Below, one piece after another: positions 34,509 through 43,236 of a DNA stretch of 64,000 nt. Position numbers and translations under genes: made by a program. Numbering within the stretch: the first letter of the stretch is position 1; every line of letters starts with the position of its first letter. Below the pieces are notes generated by a model. It saw only the letters and a program-made list of their open reading frames with translations, searched no databases and had not been told where the DNA came from. Origin of the DNA: CADEFQ01 sp050185195 (GTDB lineage: Bacteria; Pseudomonadota; Gammaproteobacteria; Steroidobacterales; Steroidobacteraceae); contig JBFWZQ010000003.1 in assembly GCA_050185195.1 (NCBI GenBank), positions 124,001 through 188,000 of the forward strand, written 5' to 3'.

Positions 34509-35327
34509 TCACAGCATTCGGTGCCTCAGGGACGGAAATCGGGCGCGTGCCTGCGCCTGTGCAGCGCGGTCGAGCGCCGCCACGACGCAGCCCGGCCCGG
34601 CGGGCCGACGCCCGAGGATGCGGCCCCAGTAATCGACGATCATCGTGTCGCCGTAGGTCTGGCGGCCGCCGGCATGCCGGCCCACTTGTGCGGGTGCGGC
34701 GAGAAACGCGAGGTTTTCGATGGCCCGCGCCCGCAGCAGGGTTTCCCAGTGCGCCTCGCCGGTCGGCACCGTGAACGCCGACGGCAGCACGAACCACTCC
34801 GCTCCTTCGGCCACAAGGCGGCGAAAGAGTTCAGGGAAGCGCACGTCATAGCAGACGCCCATCCCCAGCCTGCCGGCCGGCGTGTCGATCACCTGCGGCT
34901 GGCGGCCTGGCGCGACGTGCGCGGACTCCCGATGGCTCTCCGTGGCATCGGGCAGGTCGACATCGAACAGGTGGATCTTGTCGTAGCGGGCCACGCAGTG
35001 CCCGCCTGCATCGAACACGAGGCTTGCCGCTGCAACACGCCGTGCATCGCCCTCGATGCGCAGCGGGATCGTGCCGCCCACCACCATGAGGCGATGGCGC
35101 TGCGCCGTGCGCGCGAGGAAATCCTGGATCGGGCCGGCGCCCTGCGTTTCGGCGATCGCCAGTTTCTCCACGCTGGCGGCGCCCATGAAGGCGAAGTTCT
35201 CCGGCAGGGCCGCCACCACCGCCCCCTCGCCGGCCGCCTCGCCGAGCAGCCGTTCGGCCTGCGCGAGGTTCTCCGCCACGTCGGCGGTACTCGTCATCTG
35301 GATCGCCGCAACACGCGCCGGGTTCAT
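34509..35327 (-). CDS. Nitrilase-superfamily amidohydrolase (Nit1/Nit2-like)
   Basis: A 272-residue carbon-nitrogen hydrolase. The Glu-Lys-Cys triad is Glu43 (LPENFAFMG), Lys117 (YDKIHLFD) and Cys159 (GVCYDVRFPE). Family relatives at this locus hydrolyse deaminated glutathione or omega-amides, i.e. metabolite repair, but specificity is inferred only. The ATG overlaps the rng stop by 4 nt; the open frame further upstream lies inside rng. Confidence 0.9.
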   Translation of the reverse strand: MNPARVAAIQMTSTADVAENLAQAERLLGEAAGEGAVVAALPENFAFMGAASVEKLAIAETQGAGPIQDFLARTAQRHRLMVVGGTIPLRIEGDARRVAAASLVFDAGGHCVARYDKIHLFDVDLPDATESHRESAHVAPGRQPQVIDTPAGRLGMGVCYDVRFPELFRRLVAEGAEWFVLPSAFTVPTGEAHWETLLRARAIENLAFLAAPAQVGRHAGGRQTYGDTMIVDYWGRILGRRPAGPGCVVAALDRAAQAQARARFPSLRHRML

Positions 35328-36793
35328 GTCAGCACCACGTCGTACTGGTCGACGCCGTAGAACGACTCCACCTGCAGGCGGATCGGCTTGCCGTTGGCCG
35401 TCTCGAGTTCCGACAGGGCCGGCGCCTCCTCGTCGAGCAGCCGGTCGATCACGTCCTGGTGGGCGAGGATCACGAGTTCGCGGCTGCCGAACTGGCGCAC
35501 CTGCCGCAGGATCTCGCGCAGGATCTCGAGGCACACAGTCTCCGCGGTGCGCACGAAACCGCGCCCCTCGCAGGTGGGGCAGGCCTGGCACAGCAGGTGC
35601 TCGAGGCTCTCGCGCGTGCGCTTGCGGGTCATCTCCACGAGGCCGAGCGGCGAGAGGCTCGCGATGTGCGTCTGCACGCGATCGGCCGCGAGGCTGCGCG
35701 ACAGCGCGTCGAGCACCTGGCGGCGATGCGACTCGTCCAGCATGTCGATGAAATCGATGATGATGATGCCGCCGAGGTTGCGCAGGCGCAGCTGGCGGGC
35801 AATCGCGACCGCCGCCTCGAGGTTCGTCCGGAAGATCGTTTCCTCGAGGTTGCGGTGGCCGACATAGGCGCCGGTATTGACATCGATCGTGGTCATCGAC
35901 TCGGTCTGGTCGATGATCACGTAACCGCCCGACTTGAGCTCGACCTTGCGCCCGAGGGCGCGTGCAATCTCCTCCTCGGTGCCGTGCAGGTCGAAGATCG
36001 GCCGCTGGCCCGCATAACGCTCGATGCGATCGAGCGCCTCGGGCGTGAAGGCGCGCGCGAACTCGCGCATTTGCGCATACGCGGGCTCGCCGTCGACCAG
36101 CACGCGCTCGATGTCGCGCCCCAGCTCGTCGCGCAGGATCCGCGTCGGCAGCGGCAGGTCCTCGTGCACGAGTTCACCGGGTGCGGCGGACAGGGAACGT
36201 TCGCGCACGTGGTCCCACAACCGGCCGAGGTAGACCATGTCGGCGCGCAGCGCGTCGCGCGTCGCGCCGGCGGCGGCGGTGCGCAGGATGAAACCGCCGC
36301 CCTGCGCGGGCTGCGGCAGGTCGGCCACGATCTCCCGCAGGCGCTGGCGCTCGGCCTCGTCCTCGATGCGCGCCGAAACCCCCACGTTTTCGCTGCGTGG
36401 CATGTAGACGAGGTAGCGCGACGGCAGCGACAGGAAGGTCGTGAGCCGCGCGCCCTTGGTGCCGATGGGATCCTTGACGATCTGCACCAGCAGCTCGTCG
36501 CCCTGGTTCACGAGGCGCCGGATGTCCTCGATCTTCGGCAGGCCGATCATCGTGGAATCGGGGCGCGTGACCGCGATGTCATCGACGTGCAGGAACGCGG
36601 CGCGCTCGAGCCCGGCGTCGATGAAGGCCGCCTGCATGCCGGGCAGCACGCGCGTGACGCGGCCCTTGTAGATGTTGCCGACGAGGCCGCGGCGGCTCGC
36701 GCGCTCGATGTGCACTTCCTGCAGCACGCCGTTTTCGAGCAGCGCGGCGCGCGTCTCGCGCAGCCCGCTTTCGATCAGGATCTCGGCGGTCAT
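35324..36793 (-). CDS. rng: Ribonuclease G
   Basis: A 489-residue protein, the same length as E. coli RNase G. An S1-like RNA-binding domain (about 35-125) precedes the catalytic domain. MTTIDVNTGAYVG and GGIIIIDFIDM carry the catalytic aspartates, and CPTCEGRGFV is the zinc-link motif. It processes the 16S rRNA 5' end. The start (MTAEILIES) overlaps maf by 4 nt. Confidence 0.96.
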   Translation of the reverse strand: MTAEILIESGLRETRAALLENGVLQEVHIERASRRGLVGNIYKGRVTRVLPGMQAAFIDAGLERAAFLHVDDIAVTRPDSTMIGLPKIEDIRRLVNQGDELLVQIVKDPIGTKGARLTTFLSLPSRYLVYMPRSENVGVSARIEDEAERQRLREIVADLPQPAQGGGFILRTAAAGATRDALRADMVYLGRLWDHVRERSLSAAPGELVHEDLPLPTRILRDELGRDIERVLVDGEPAYAQMREFARAFTPEALDRIERYAGQRPIFDLHGTEEEIARALGRKVELKSGGYVIIDQTESMTTIDVNTGAYVGHRNLEETIFRTNLEAAVAIARQLRLRNLGGIIIIDFIDMLDESHRRQVLDALSRSLAADRVQTHIASLSPLGLVEMTRKRTRESLEHLLCQACPTCEGRGFVRTAETVCLEILREILRQVRQFGSRELVILAHQDVIDRLLDEEAPALSELETANGKPIRLQVESFYGVDQYDVVLT

Positions 36794-37410
36794 GGCACGG
36801 GGCTCCCCCAGACGGGGATGCCTGCCTCCCGCAGCAGTGCGGCGGTCTCGAACAGTGGCAATCCCATCACGCCAGAATAGCTGCCCGCGAGGCCCGCGAC
36901 GAATGTGGCACCGAGCCCCTGCACGGCATAACCGCCCGCCTTGTCCCGCGGTTCGCCGCTGTCCCAGTAGCGGGCGGCCGTCGCGGCATCGATCGATCCG
37001 AAGCGCACCTCGGAACGCACCACGCAGCCCCTTGGCGTGGGCCGGGGCGGATCGCCGGCCAGCAGCACGATCGCCGTCAGGACCTCGTGCGTGCGGCCTG
37101 CCAGCGCGAGCAGCATGCCGACGCCCTCCTCGCGCGTCGCCGGCTTGCCTAGCATCCGGCCATCGAGCACGACCGTGGTATCGGCGGCCAGCACGGGCAA
37201 CCCGCGCCGCGCCGCAGCCTGCGCCCACGCGGCCTCGCCCTTGGCCAGGGCCACGCGGGCCGCATAGTGCCCGGCGTCCTCGCCCGGCAGCGCGGACTCG
37301 TCGGCGCCGCTCGCGAGCACGAGGTGCGGCACGCCGATCTGGTGCAGCAGCTCCCGCCGGCGCGGCGAGGCCGAGGCAAGGCACAGCACGGGCGGCGCCG
37401 TGCCGCTCAA
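36790..37410 (-). CDS. maf: Maf-like nucleoside triphosphate pyrophosphatase
   Basis: A 206-residue Maf/YhdE-type house-cleaning enzyme hydrolysing dTTP/UTP or modified nucleotides. LASASPRRRELL is the phosphate-binding signature, and AADTTVVLDGRMLGKP and DKAGGYAVQG are conserved. The maf-rng pairing with a 4-nt overlap is widespread in gammaproteobacteria. Confidence 0.93.
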   Translation of the reverse strand: MSGTAPPVLCLASASPRRRELLHQIGVPHLVLASGADESALPGEDAGHYAARVALAKGEAAWAQAAARRGLPVLAADTTVVLDGRMLGKPATREEGVGMLLALAGRTHEVLTAIVLLAGDPPRPTPRGCVVRSEVRFGSIDAATAARYWDSGEPRDKAGGYAVQGLGATFVAGLAGSYSGVMGLPLFETAALLREAGIPVWGSPVP

Positions 37411-37423
37411 GGGCAGTTGCCGT

Positions 37424-37894
37424 TCATGCGCGATGGTAAGGGTGCCCCGCGAGCACCGTATGCGCGCGATAGAGCTGCTCGGCCAGCACCACGCGCACGA
37501 GGGCGTGCGGGAGCGTGAGCCGGGACAACGACCAGCTGAGATCGGCGCGCGCGCGCACTTCGGGCGCGAAACCGTCCGGGCCGCCGATCAGGAAGGCGAG
37601 ATCGCGCCCGTCCCGCATGCGCTCCGCGAGCCATGCGGACAGTTCGACGCTGGAGAAGGCCTTGCCGCGTTCGTCGAGGGCGACGACGTAGTCATCCTTC
37701 GCGAGGCTGCCGATCAAGCGGCGCGCCTCGTCCTGCATCGCGCGGTCGACCGGTGCATTGGCCGGGCGCGGTCCCGGCGCCAGCTCCACGACGTCCACCC
37801 GCAGGGCCGGCCGCAGGCGCTTGAGGTATTCATCGCAGCCCGCGCTGACCCACCCCGGCATCCGCGTGCCGACGGCGATGAGGCGCACGCGCAT
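37424..37894 (-). CDS. rlmH: 23S rRNA (pseudouridine1915-N3)-methyltransferase
   Basis: A 156-residue SPOUT methyltransferase with a C-terminal trefoil knot: LDERGKAFSS, FLIGGPDGFAPEV and SLSRLTLPHALVRVVLAEQLYRA. It modifies helix 69 of 23S rRNA on assembled 70S ribosomes. The start is at MRVRLIAVGTR, 22 nt after rsfS. Confidence 0.95.
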   Translation of the reverse strand: MRVRLIAVGTRMPGWVSAGCDEYLKRLRPALRVDVVELAPGPRPANAPVDRAMQDEARRLIGSLAKDDYVVALDERGKAFSSVELSAWLAERMRDGRDLAFLIGGPDGFAPEVRARADLSWSLSRLTLPHALVRVVLAEQLYRAHTVLAGHPYHRA

Positions 37895-37916
37895 GGCGAG
37901 GGTGTGCCCCGGTGGC

Positions 37917-38402
37917 TCAGTGCGTGGTGCGCGACCGGGTTGTCCCGGCGCGGGCCCGGCGCGCGCCACCCGCCCGGGGCGCGGCCTTCTTCGCGGCGGC
38001 CTTGCGCTTCGGGCGCGGGGATGCCGTGGCCGCCGGCACGGGCGCGCCATCGCCTTCCCACAACCTTTCGAGGCCGTAGAACTCGCGGGTACGCGGCAGC
38101 ATCACGTGCACGATCACGTCGTTCAGGTCGACGAGCACCCATTCGCTGTCGCGCTCGCCTTCGAGGCCATGGGTGCGCACGCCCGCGGCCTTGGCATTCT
38201 GGATGACCCGATCGGCGATGGACCTGACGTGGCGGTCGGAGTTGCCCGACGCGATGATGAAGGTATCGGCGATGTCCGTGAGGCCACGGACATTGAGCAC
38301 CCTGACATTGACCGCCTTCATGTCTTCGAGCGCGGCGGTGACAAGGGACTCGAGCGTCGACGGGCGCGGGGCGCTGCGACGCGGGCGTTTGGCGGTTGTC
38401 AT
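37917..38402 (-). CDS. rsfS: Ribosome silencing factor RsfS with basic C-terminal extension
   Basis: A 161-residue protein. Residues about 15-120 are the RsfS domain, with DIADTFIIASGNSDRHVRSIAD and GERDSEWVLVDLNDVIVHVM. RsfS binds L14 and blocks subunit joining in starvation. Beyond residue about 125 a Lys/Arg/Ala/Pro-rich tail (PKRKAAAKKAAPRAGG, then several RARxG/TRS steps) is added that E. coli RsfS (105 residues) lacks; it may bind RNA. It is in the nadD-rsfS-rlmH order. Confidence 0.93.
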   Translation of the reverse strand: MTTAKRPRRSAPRPSTLESLVTAALEDMKAVNVRVLNVRGLTDIADTFIIASGNSDRHVRSIADRVIQNAKAAGVRTHGLEGERDSEWVLVDLNDVIVHVMLPRTREFYGLERLWEGDGAPVPAATASPRPKRKAAAKKAAPRAGGARRARAGTTRSRTTH

Positions 38403-38426
38403 GTGTGGATGTGGGCCTCTCCCGTT

Positions 38427-39071
38427 TCAGCGGTCCTCGCGAGCATAACACCCGGAGGCGCGCAGCATGTCACGCACGGTGTCGGGCACGAGATAGCGCG
38501 GGTCGCGGCCATCGACGATCAGTTCCCGCAGTTCCGTCGAGGAAATCTCGAGCTGGGTCACCGCGTGGATGTAGATGCGGCCGGCCGACGCCGCATGCAG
38601 GTCACGCACCCCGCCGGTGCCGCGATCGACCATCAGCTCCCCGAGCGGGCCCGTGGTGGGCGCCTTCCAGCCCGGGCGATGGGCGACGACGATATGCGCG
38701 AGTTCGGGCAGTTCGCGCCAGCGATGCCAGGTGGGCAAGCCGAGGAAGGCGTCCATGCCGAGCAGCAGGCACAGCGAACGGTCGGGGAACTCGCGCCGCA
38801 GTTCGGCGAGCGTGTCGAACGAATACGACAGGCCCTCGCGCCGCGTTTCGCGATCGTCGACGACGAAGGCCGGCTGGTCGGCGATCGCCGCCCTCACCAT
38901 GGCGAGCCGCAGCGCCGCGTCGGCGAGTGGCGCGTCGCGATGCGGCGGGTCGCCAGTCGGGAGAAAGCGCACCTCCGCCAGCCTAAGCGCCTGCCAGAGC
39001 TCGAACGCCGTGCGCAGGTGTCCGTAGTGGATGGGATCGAAGGTGCCGCCGAAAATGCCGATGGGTCGCAT
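38427..39071 (-). CDS. nadD: Nicotinate-nucleotide adenylyltransferase
   Basis: A 214-residue enzyme making deamido-NAD from nicotinate mononucleotide. GIFGGTFDPIHYGHL holds the HxGH nucleotidyltransferase motif, and ISSTELRELI is the C-terminal phosphate-binding signature. Its ATG shares a base with the holA stop (TGATG). Confidence 0.95.
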   Translation of the reverse strand: MRPIGIFGGTFDPIHYGHLRTAFELWQALRLAEVRFLPTGDPPHRDAPLADAALRLAMVRAAIADQPAFVVDDRETRREGLSYSFDTLAELRREFPDRSLCLLLGMDAFLGLPTWHRWRELPELAHIVVAHRPGWKAPTTGPLGELMVDRGTGGVRDLHAASAGRIYIHAVTQLEISSTELRELIVDGRDPRYLVPDTVRDMLRASGCYAREDR

Positions 39072-40006
39072 CAAGTCCGCCTGGCAAGGGGAAGTCGAAT
39101 GCCGCAGAGATCCGCGGCGAGGAGCGCGATCTCGTCCCACGCGTTCGCCTGCAGCCGGCCCTTGATCGCCCGGTCGGCGCGCGCGGCGCGCTCGGCAAGG
39201 CGCGCGAAATCGCGCCGCGCGAAGTGCGCGCCCTCGCGGGCCGACTGGCGCAGCTCGCGCAGCAGCGACCACAGCACGAGGGTCGCCTCGACGCCCTCGG
39301 CGCGCAGGCCCTCGACGATGCGCAGCGAACGCGCGGCGTCGCGTGCGCGCGCCGCCTGTCCCAGCGTGAAGACGTCGAACCGCGCGCTGTTGGCGACGCC
39401 CGCCGCGAGCTCGGCGGCACCGACCGCCCCCGCGTGCACGAGCGACAGGCGATCGATCTCCTGCTGGGCCGCGAGCAGGTTGCCCTCGGTGCGATCGGCC
39501 AGCAGCGCGAGCGCGGCGCGATCGAGCGTGAGGCCCGCGCGGCGCGCGCGGGCGTCGAGCCAGGCCGGCAGCTTGTCGCGCGCGATCGGCCAGGCATTCA
39601 GCCACGCGCCGTGGCTCTCGGCGGCGCGCACCCAGCTTGCACCCTGGGATTCGCGCTCGAGGCGCTCGGTGAGGATCAGCAACAGCGTGTCCGGATCGCG
39701 CCGCTCGATCAGCTCGACGATCGCCGCGCTGCCCGCGACGCCCGGCTTGCCGGTTGGCAGGCGCAGTTCCACGAGGCGGCGCGACGCGAACAGCGACAGG
39801 TTGCTCGCGCCGGCGCGCACGTCATCCCAGCTGCTGCCGCGATCGACGAAATGCACGACCCTGTCCGTGTAGCCCGCGTCGCGGGCCCGCGCGCGAATGG
39901 CGTCGGCCGCCTCGCCCACGAGGAGCGGCTCATCGCCGGACAGCAGGTAGACGGGCGCGAGCCCACGCGCGAGATGCGCGGCGAGGGAGTCTGGGGAAAG
40001 TTTCAT
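39071..40006 (-). CDS. holA: DNA polymerase III subunit delta
   Basis: A 311-residue clamp-loader wrench subunit that opens the beta clamp. YLLSGDEPLLVGEAADAIR at the N terminus and the later ERLERESQGASWVRAAE fit the family, followed by a helical C-terminal collar domain. The E. coli homologue has 343 residues. It is the first gene of holA-nadD-rsfS-rlmH-maf-rng-nit-tldD. lptE and leuS, its usual upstream partners, lie separately at 45679-48770. Confidence 0.88.
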   Translation of the reverse strand: MKLSPDSLAAHLARGLAPVYLLSGDEPLLVGEAADAIRARARDAGYTDRVVHFVDRGSSWDDVRAGASNLSLFASRRLVELRLPTGKPGVAGSAAIVELIERRDPDTLLLILTERLERESQGASWVRAAESHGAWLNAWPIARDKLPAWLDARARRAGLTLDRAALALLADRTEGNLLAAQQEIDRLSLVHAGAVGAAELAAGVANSARFDVFTLGQAARARDAARSLRIVEGLRAEGVEATLVLWSLLRELRQSAREGAHFARRDFARLAERAARADRAIKGRLQANAWDEIALLAADLCGIRLPLARRT

Positions 40007-40079
40007 GACGCGGGCCCGGCCACCCGCGAATTATCCATATTTCGTGGAGATTGGGGGCATCAGGGGTTACGATTCCGGG

Positions 40080-40430
40080 ATGCCTACGCTGTTCGAGCGC
40101 ATCATCGCGGGCGACCTGCCCGCCACGATCCTGCATCGGGACGACCGCGTGACGGCCTTCCGCGACATCCATCCGCGCGCGCCCACTCACATCCTGATCG
40201 TGCCGAACAAGCCGATACCGACTGCCAACGACATCGCCGACGGCGACGAGGCGCTGGTCGGCCACATGTTCACGGTGGCACGCGACCTCGCGAAGCGCGA
40301 GGGCATCGCCGAGAACGGCTACCGGCTCATCATCAACTGCAACGAGCATGGTGGGCAGGAGGTCTATCACCTGCACGTCCACCTGCTGGGTGGCGCGCCC
40401 CTGGGCGCCATGGTCGCAAGGACATCCTGA
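40080..40430 (+). CDS. hinT: HIT-family purine nucleoside phosphoramidase (HinT-like)
   Basis: A 116-residue histidine triad hydrolase. FERIIAGDLPA opens the domain, and the triad is YHLHVHLLGG (His97, His99, His101). HinT enzymes hydrolyse AMP-lysine and other phosphoramidates. The ATG at 40080 is chosen, as the frame upstream is open but antisense to the holA 5' region. It is followed 11 nt later by the peptidase. Confidence 0.92.
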   Translation: MPTLFERIIAGDLPATILHRDDRVTAFRDIHPRAPTHILIVPNKPIPTANDIADGDEALVGHMFTVARDLAKREGIAENGYRLIINCNEHGGQEVYHLHVHLLGGAPLGAMVARTS

Positions 40431-40441
40431 AGGGAGTGCGA

Positions 40442-41554
40442 ATGGCGAAGCGCAGGAAACCCGCGGCGAAACGCCCACCACGCGCGAGCGCCCGGCGCAC
40501 GGCAGCGAAAAAACCCGCACCGAAGCGGCCAGCGCCCCGGCGCGCCGCGCCAAAACGGCCTGCGTCCGGGCGCACCGCGGGCCGGCGCGCAGCCGCACCC
40601 CGGCGCGAGCTGTATCCGGCGATCAACGCCTACCGCACCGGCCGGCTCGCGGTCTCGCCGATCCACAACCTCTATTTCGAGGAAAGCGGCAACCCGCGTG
40701 GCAAGCCGGTCGTGTTCCTGCACGGCGGCCCCGGTGGCGGCACCGATCCGAAGATGCGCCGCTTCTTCGACCCGAAGCGTTATCGCATCGTGCTCTTCGA
40801 CCAGCGCGGCTGCGGCAAGAGCCGGCCTCGCGCCAGCCTCGAGGACAACACCACCTGGCACCTCGTCGCCGACATCGAGCGCCTGCGCGAGCACCTCGGC
40901 ATCGAGAAGTGGCAGGTATTCGGCGGCTCGTGGGGATCCACGCTCGCGCTCGCCTACGCGCAGGCGCATCCGCGGCGCGTCACCGAACTCGTGCTGCGCG
41001 GCATCTTCCTGGTGCGGCCCTGGGAATTCGCGTGGTTCTACGGCGGCTCGGACGGCGCCGGTGCGCTGTTCCCCGACCTCTACACTGAATTCGTCGCGGC
41101 GATCCCGCCCGCCGAACGCGGCGAAATCATGGATGCCTACTATCGGCGCCTGACGAGCGACGATGCCGCGGTGCGCAGCGCCGCGGCCCGCGTCTGGTCG
41201 ATCTGGGAAGGCGCGACGAGCCACCTGCTGCTGGACCCGGCCGACCTGAAGAAATTCGAGGAAGACGCGTACGCCGAAACCTTCGCGCGCATCGAGTGCC
41301 ACTATTTCGTCAATCGCGGCTTCCTGCGTTCGGCGACCCAGCTGCTCGACGACGTGCCGAAGATCCGCCACATCCCCGCCGTGATCGTGCAGGGGCGCTA
41401 CGACGTCGTGTGCCCGATGAAAAGCGCCTGGGACCTGCACTGCGCGTGGCCGGAAGCGGATTTGCGGATCGTGCCCGACGCGGGCCACTCGGCCTTCGAG
41501 GCGGGCAACGTCCACGAACTCGTCAGCGCGACCGATCGTTTCGCCGAGGATTAG
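40442..41554 (+). CDS. pip: Proline iminopeptidase with Lys/Arg/Ala/Pro-rich N-terminal extension
   Basis: A 370-residue protein. Residues about 55-370 are an S33 alpha/beta hydrolase releasing N-terminal proline, with HGGPGGG (oxyanion), DQRGCGKS, nucleophile elbow GGSWGSTLAL, and the late Asp and His in QGRYDVVCPM and DAGHSAFE. Residues 1-54 are a low-complexity basic tail (repeated KKPAPKRPAPRR-like steps) absent from known enzymes of about 315 residues. It resembles histone H1-like repeats, and a nucleic-acid-binding role is a guess. Translation could also begin later, but no nearby in-frame ATG serves. The ribosome site GGGAG lies 7 nt upstream. Confidence 0.88.
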   Translation: MAKRRKPAAKRPPRASARRTAAKKPAPKRPAPRRAAPKRPASGRTAGRRAAAPRRELYPAINAYRTGRLAVSPIHNLYFEESGNPRGKPVVFLHGGPGGGTDPKMRRFFDPKRYRIVLFDQRGCGKSRPRASLEDNTTWHLVADIERLREHLGIEKWQVFGGSWGSTLALAYAQAHPRRVTELVLRGIFLVRPWEFAWFYGGSDGAGALFPDLYTEFVAAIPPAERGEIMDAYYRRLTSDDAAVRSAAARVWSIWEGATSHLLLDPADLKKFEEDAYAETFARIECHYFVNRGFLRSATQLLDDVPKIRHIPAVIVQGRYDVVCPMKSAWDLHCAWPEADLRIVPDAGHSAFEAGNVHELVSATDRFAED

Positions 41555-41561
41555 CGGGCGG

Positions 41562-42101
41562 TCAAGGCTCGGGCCCGCGCGCACGTTTGCGCCCGTGGAA
41601 CATGGCAGCGACCAGGTTCTCGCGATGGCGCCACGACGAGAAGGCGACACCCGCCACGTGCGCCGCGACTAGCAGCAGCAACGCATCGGCGAGCGTCGCG
41701 TGCAGGGTTTCGACCCACTCGATGCCCCAGAACCTGTCTGTGGTGTACAGCCAGCCGCTGAAACCCGCGAGCGCGGCCGCGACCAGCAGCGCGATGATCA
41801 TCCAGCCTCCCAGCGGATTGTGGCCGACATGACGCGGCTCCCGGCCTGCCAGCACCAGCCGGCCATAACGCAGTGTCACGGCCGGAGAACACACGAAAGC
41901 CGCAAAGCGCGCATGGGCAGTGCCGAGCCAGCCCCAGGCGACGCGCGCGACAATGACTGCGAGCACCGCGTAGCCGATCCACTCGTGCCAGGCTCCCCTG
42001 CCCGCCCGCGTGAACCAGGCAATGGCGATGCCGAGCACGAGCATCCAGTGGCCAATGCGGACCAACGGGTCCCACACCCTGATTGTCACGCCCGACACCA
42101 C
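41562..42101 (-). CDS. Cytochrome b561 family protein
   Basis: A 179-residue inner-membrane diheme cytochrome b. Four hydrophobic helices carry histidines in RIGHWMLVLG, AWHEWIGYAV, ETLHATLADA and LVAAHVAGVAF, the b561/hydrogenase-cytochrome-b pattern. It opens with the usual VWDPLVRIGHW. The only available start is GTG (42101 or the next codon), 17 nt after the PepSY gene. It would pass electrons between quinone and a periplasmic partner. Confidence 0.88.
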   Translation of the reverse strand: MVSGVTIRVWDPLVRIGHWMLVLGIAIAWFTRAGRGAWHEWIGYAVLAVIVARVAWGWLGTAHARFAAFVCSPAVTLRYGRLVLAGREPRHVGHNPLGGWMIIALLVAAALAGFSGWLYTTDRFWGIEWVETLHATLADALLLLVAAHVAGVAFSSWRHRENLVAAMFHGRKRARGPEP

Positions 42102-42118
42102 CCCTGCGATGGCCCGGG

Positions 42119-42391
42119 CTATGTCGTCGGCACGGGTTCGAGGGTCCGCGGGTGGAAATACGCCTCGACCTTCTCGCCCTTCTCGTCGAGCGCGTACACC
42201 TCATAGCAGCCGCCATCGGTCTTGATACGCCGCACGATCCAGCCCTTCGCGACCAACAGCTTCTCGAGCGCAGCCTTGGGCTGCCACGAATCCGGCGGAC
42301 CGGAATTGCAGGTCGCAAGGCCCGTTGCGAACGCCGGGGCCGCGACCGTGGACGCCGCCAGCAGCCACGCGGCAAGCCAGGAGATTTTCAT
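42119..42391 (-). CDS. Small periplasmic PepSY-like protein
   Basis: A 90-residue protein. An N-terminal signal peptide (MKISWLAAWLLAASTVAAPAFA) precedes a single PepSY-type domain, with LEKLLVAKGWIVRRIKTDGGCYEVYALDEKG and a final FHPRTLEPV. Two cysteines (in ATCNSG and GGCYEV) could form a disulfide. Genes of this type often accompany cytochrome b561, as here. The function is unproven. Confidence 0.78.
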   Translation of the reverse strand: MKISWLAAWLLAASTVAAPAFATGLATCNSGPPDSWQPKAALEKLLVAKGWIVRRIKTDGGCYEVYALDEKGEKVEAYFHPRTLEPVPTT

Positions 42392-42425
42392 GAACGACTC
42401 CTCGTGATTTCGCGTACCCGGTGTT

Positions 42426-43058
42426 TCAGGACTGCGGCGCACCGCAGACCGGCGCCCTCGAGCGCACCAGCTCCATGACCTCGTCGAACTTGGCGAGCTC
42501 GCTCGCGGGTGGCGAGGTCTCGCCCGACATGAAGACCCCGAATACCGAAGCGCCTTGCGCATCGTAGAAGAGGATGCCCCGGGCGGCTTCACCGTCCTTG
42601 CCGGGCAGCGACACGGCATAGATCGACTCGTACAAGTCGGGCCGCAGATGCCCGCGCATCGGGTGTACGTACTCGATATTGGTGTACGCACTCGTCTTCG
42701 AGCGGGCAACCTTGCCGATGCCGGAAAGCACTTCGAACACGTTCGCACCCTTCATGATCAGGAACGTCGCCTCTTTCCAGCGGGTCATCGCCTCCCAGAT
42801 CAAGGCGAAATCCTTGCCCGGCGCGGACGCTGCCTGCTCCGGCGGCAAGCCGCTCACGACGATCGCCTCGGCCAGCCCGAGCTTGCGCGACGCAATGGTG
42901 GGCATCGTCATGGCGTTGTTCCGGTAGAACTCGCGCACCTGCTGCACCTGCGGTGGCGTCGCGCAGAACGAGCCTGCTGCCACCTGCTGCGTCGCCAATG
43001 CCCCGCCCAGCGCCAGGGCAAGACTCACCGCCAGTCGGCTCTGCAAGAAGTGAAACAT
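42426..43058 (-). CDS. Secreted protein related to HutX/ChuX heme-carrier domain
   Basis: A 210-residue protein with a signal peptide ending ATQQVAAG. The later part, FLIMKGANVFEVLSG and then ESIYAVSLPGKDGEAARGILFYDAQGASVFGVFM, resembles the HutX/ChuX/HemS fold of cytoplasmic heme-utilisation proteins (compare FFNAAGEAMFKIFV of ChuX). A periplasmic version would be unusual. The ATG of MFHFLQSR is preferred to one 54 nt upstream, because it gives a proper signal peptide. It is first in an operon with PepSY and b561 and is divergent from a LytTR regulator. Confidence 0.55.
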   Translation of the reverse strand: MFHFLQSRLAVSLALALGGALATQQVAAGSFCATPPQVQQVREFYRNNAMTMPTIASRKLGLAEAIVVSGLPPEQAASAPGKDFALIWEAMTRWKEATFLIMKGANVFEVLSGIGKVARSKTSAYTNIEYVHPMRGHLRPDLYESIYAVSLPGKDGEAARGILFYDAQGASVFGVFMSGETSPPASELAKFDEVMELVRSRAPVCGAPQS

Positions 43059-43236
43059 GCAATTACATCTCCGTCGTGGTTTATGTGTGGTCGATGACGG
43101 GTCAAAGTACAATCGGGCCGCGCACGTCGTATAGGTTCCGGGCGCGCATTTACGTGGATTTCGCCGTTTATTTCGCGAGCGTCACCCGGCTGGCGCGAAT
43201 TGCACTCGCGAAACGGGCTGCATGTGAGGAGTGCCG
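43059..43236. other. Divergent control region between heme-carrier-like and LytTR genes
   Basis: A 178-nt gap that is more AT-rich than its surroundings. It contains two direct copies of ATTTCGC 12 nt apart (43158-43164 and 43170-43176) and TTTATGTG/TTTACGTG motifs. LytTR proteins bind short direct repeats at about this spacing, so self-control from here is plausible. No promoter could be assigned with confidence. Confidence 0.4.

Noticed and set aside
37758..39872. A 704-codon plus-strand frame
   Set aside because: It spans the reverse of rlmH, rsfS, nadD and holA, four well-supported genes, so it is a composition artefact.
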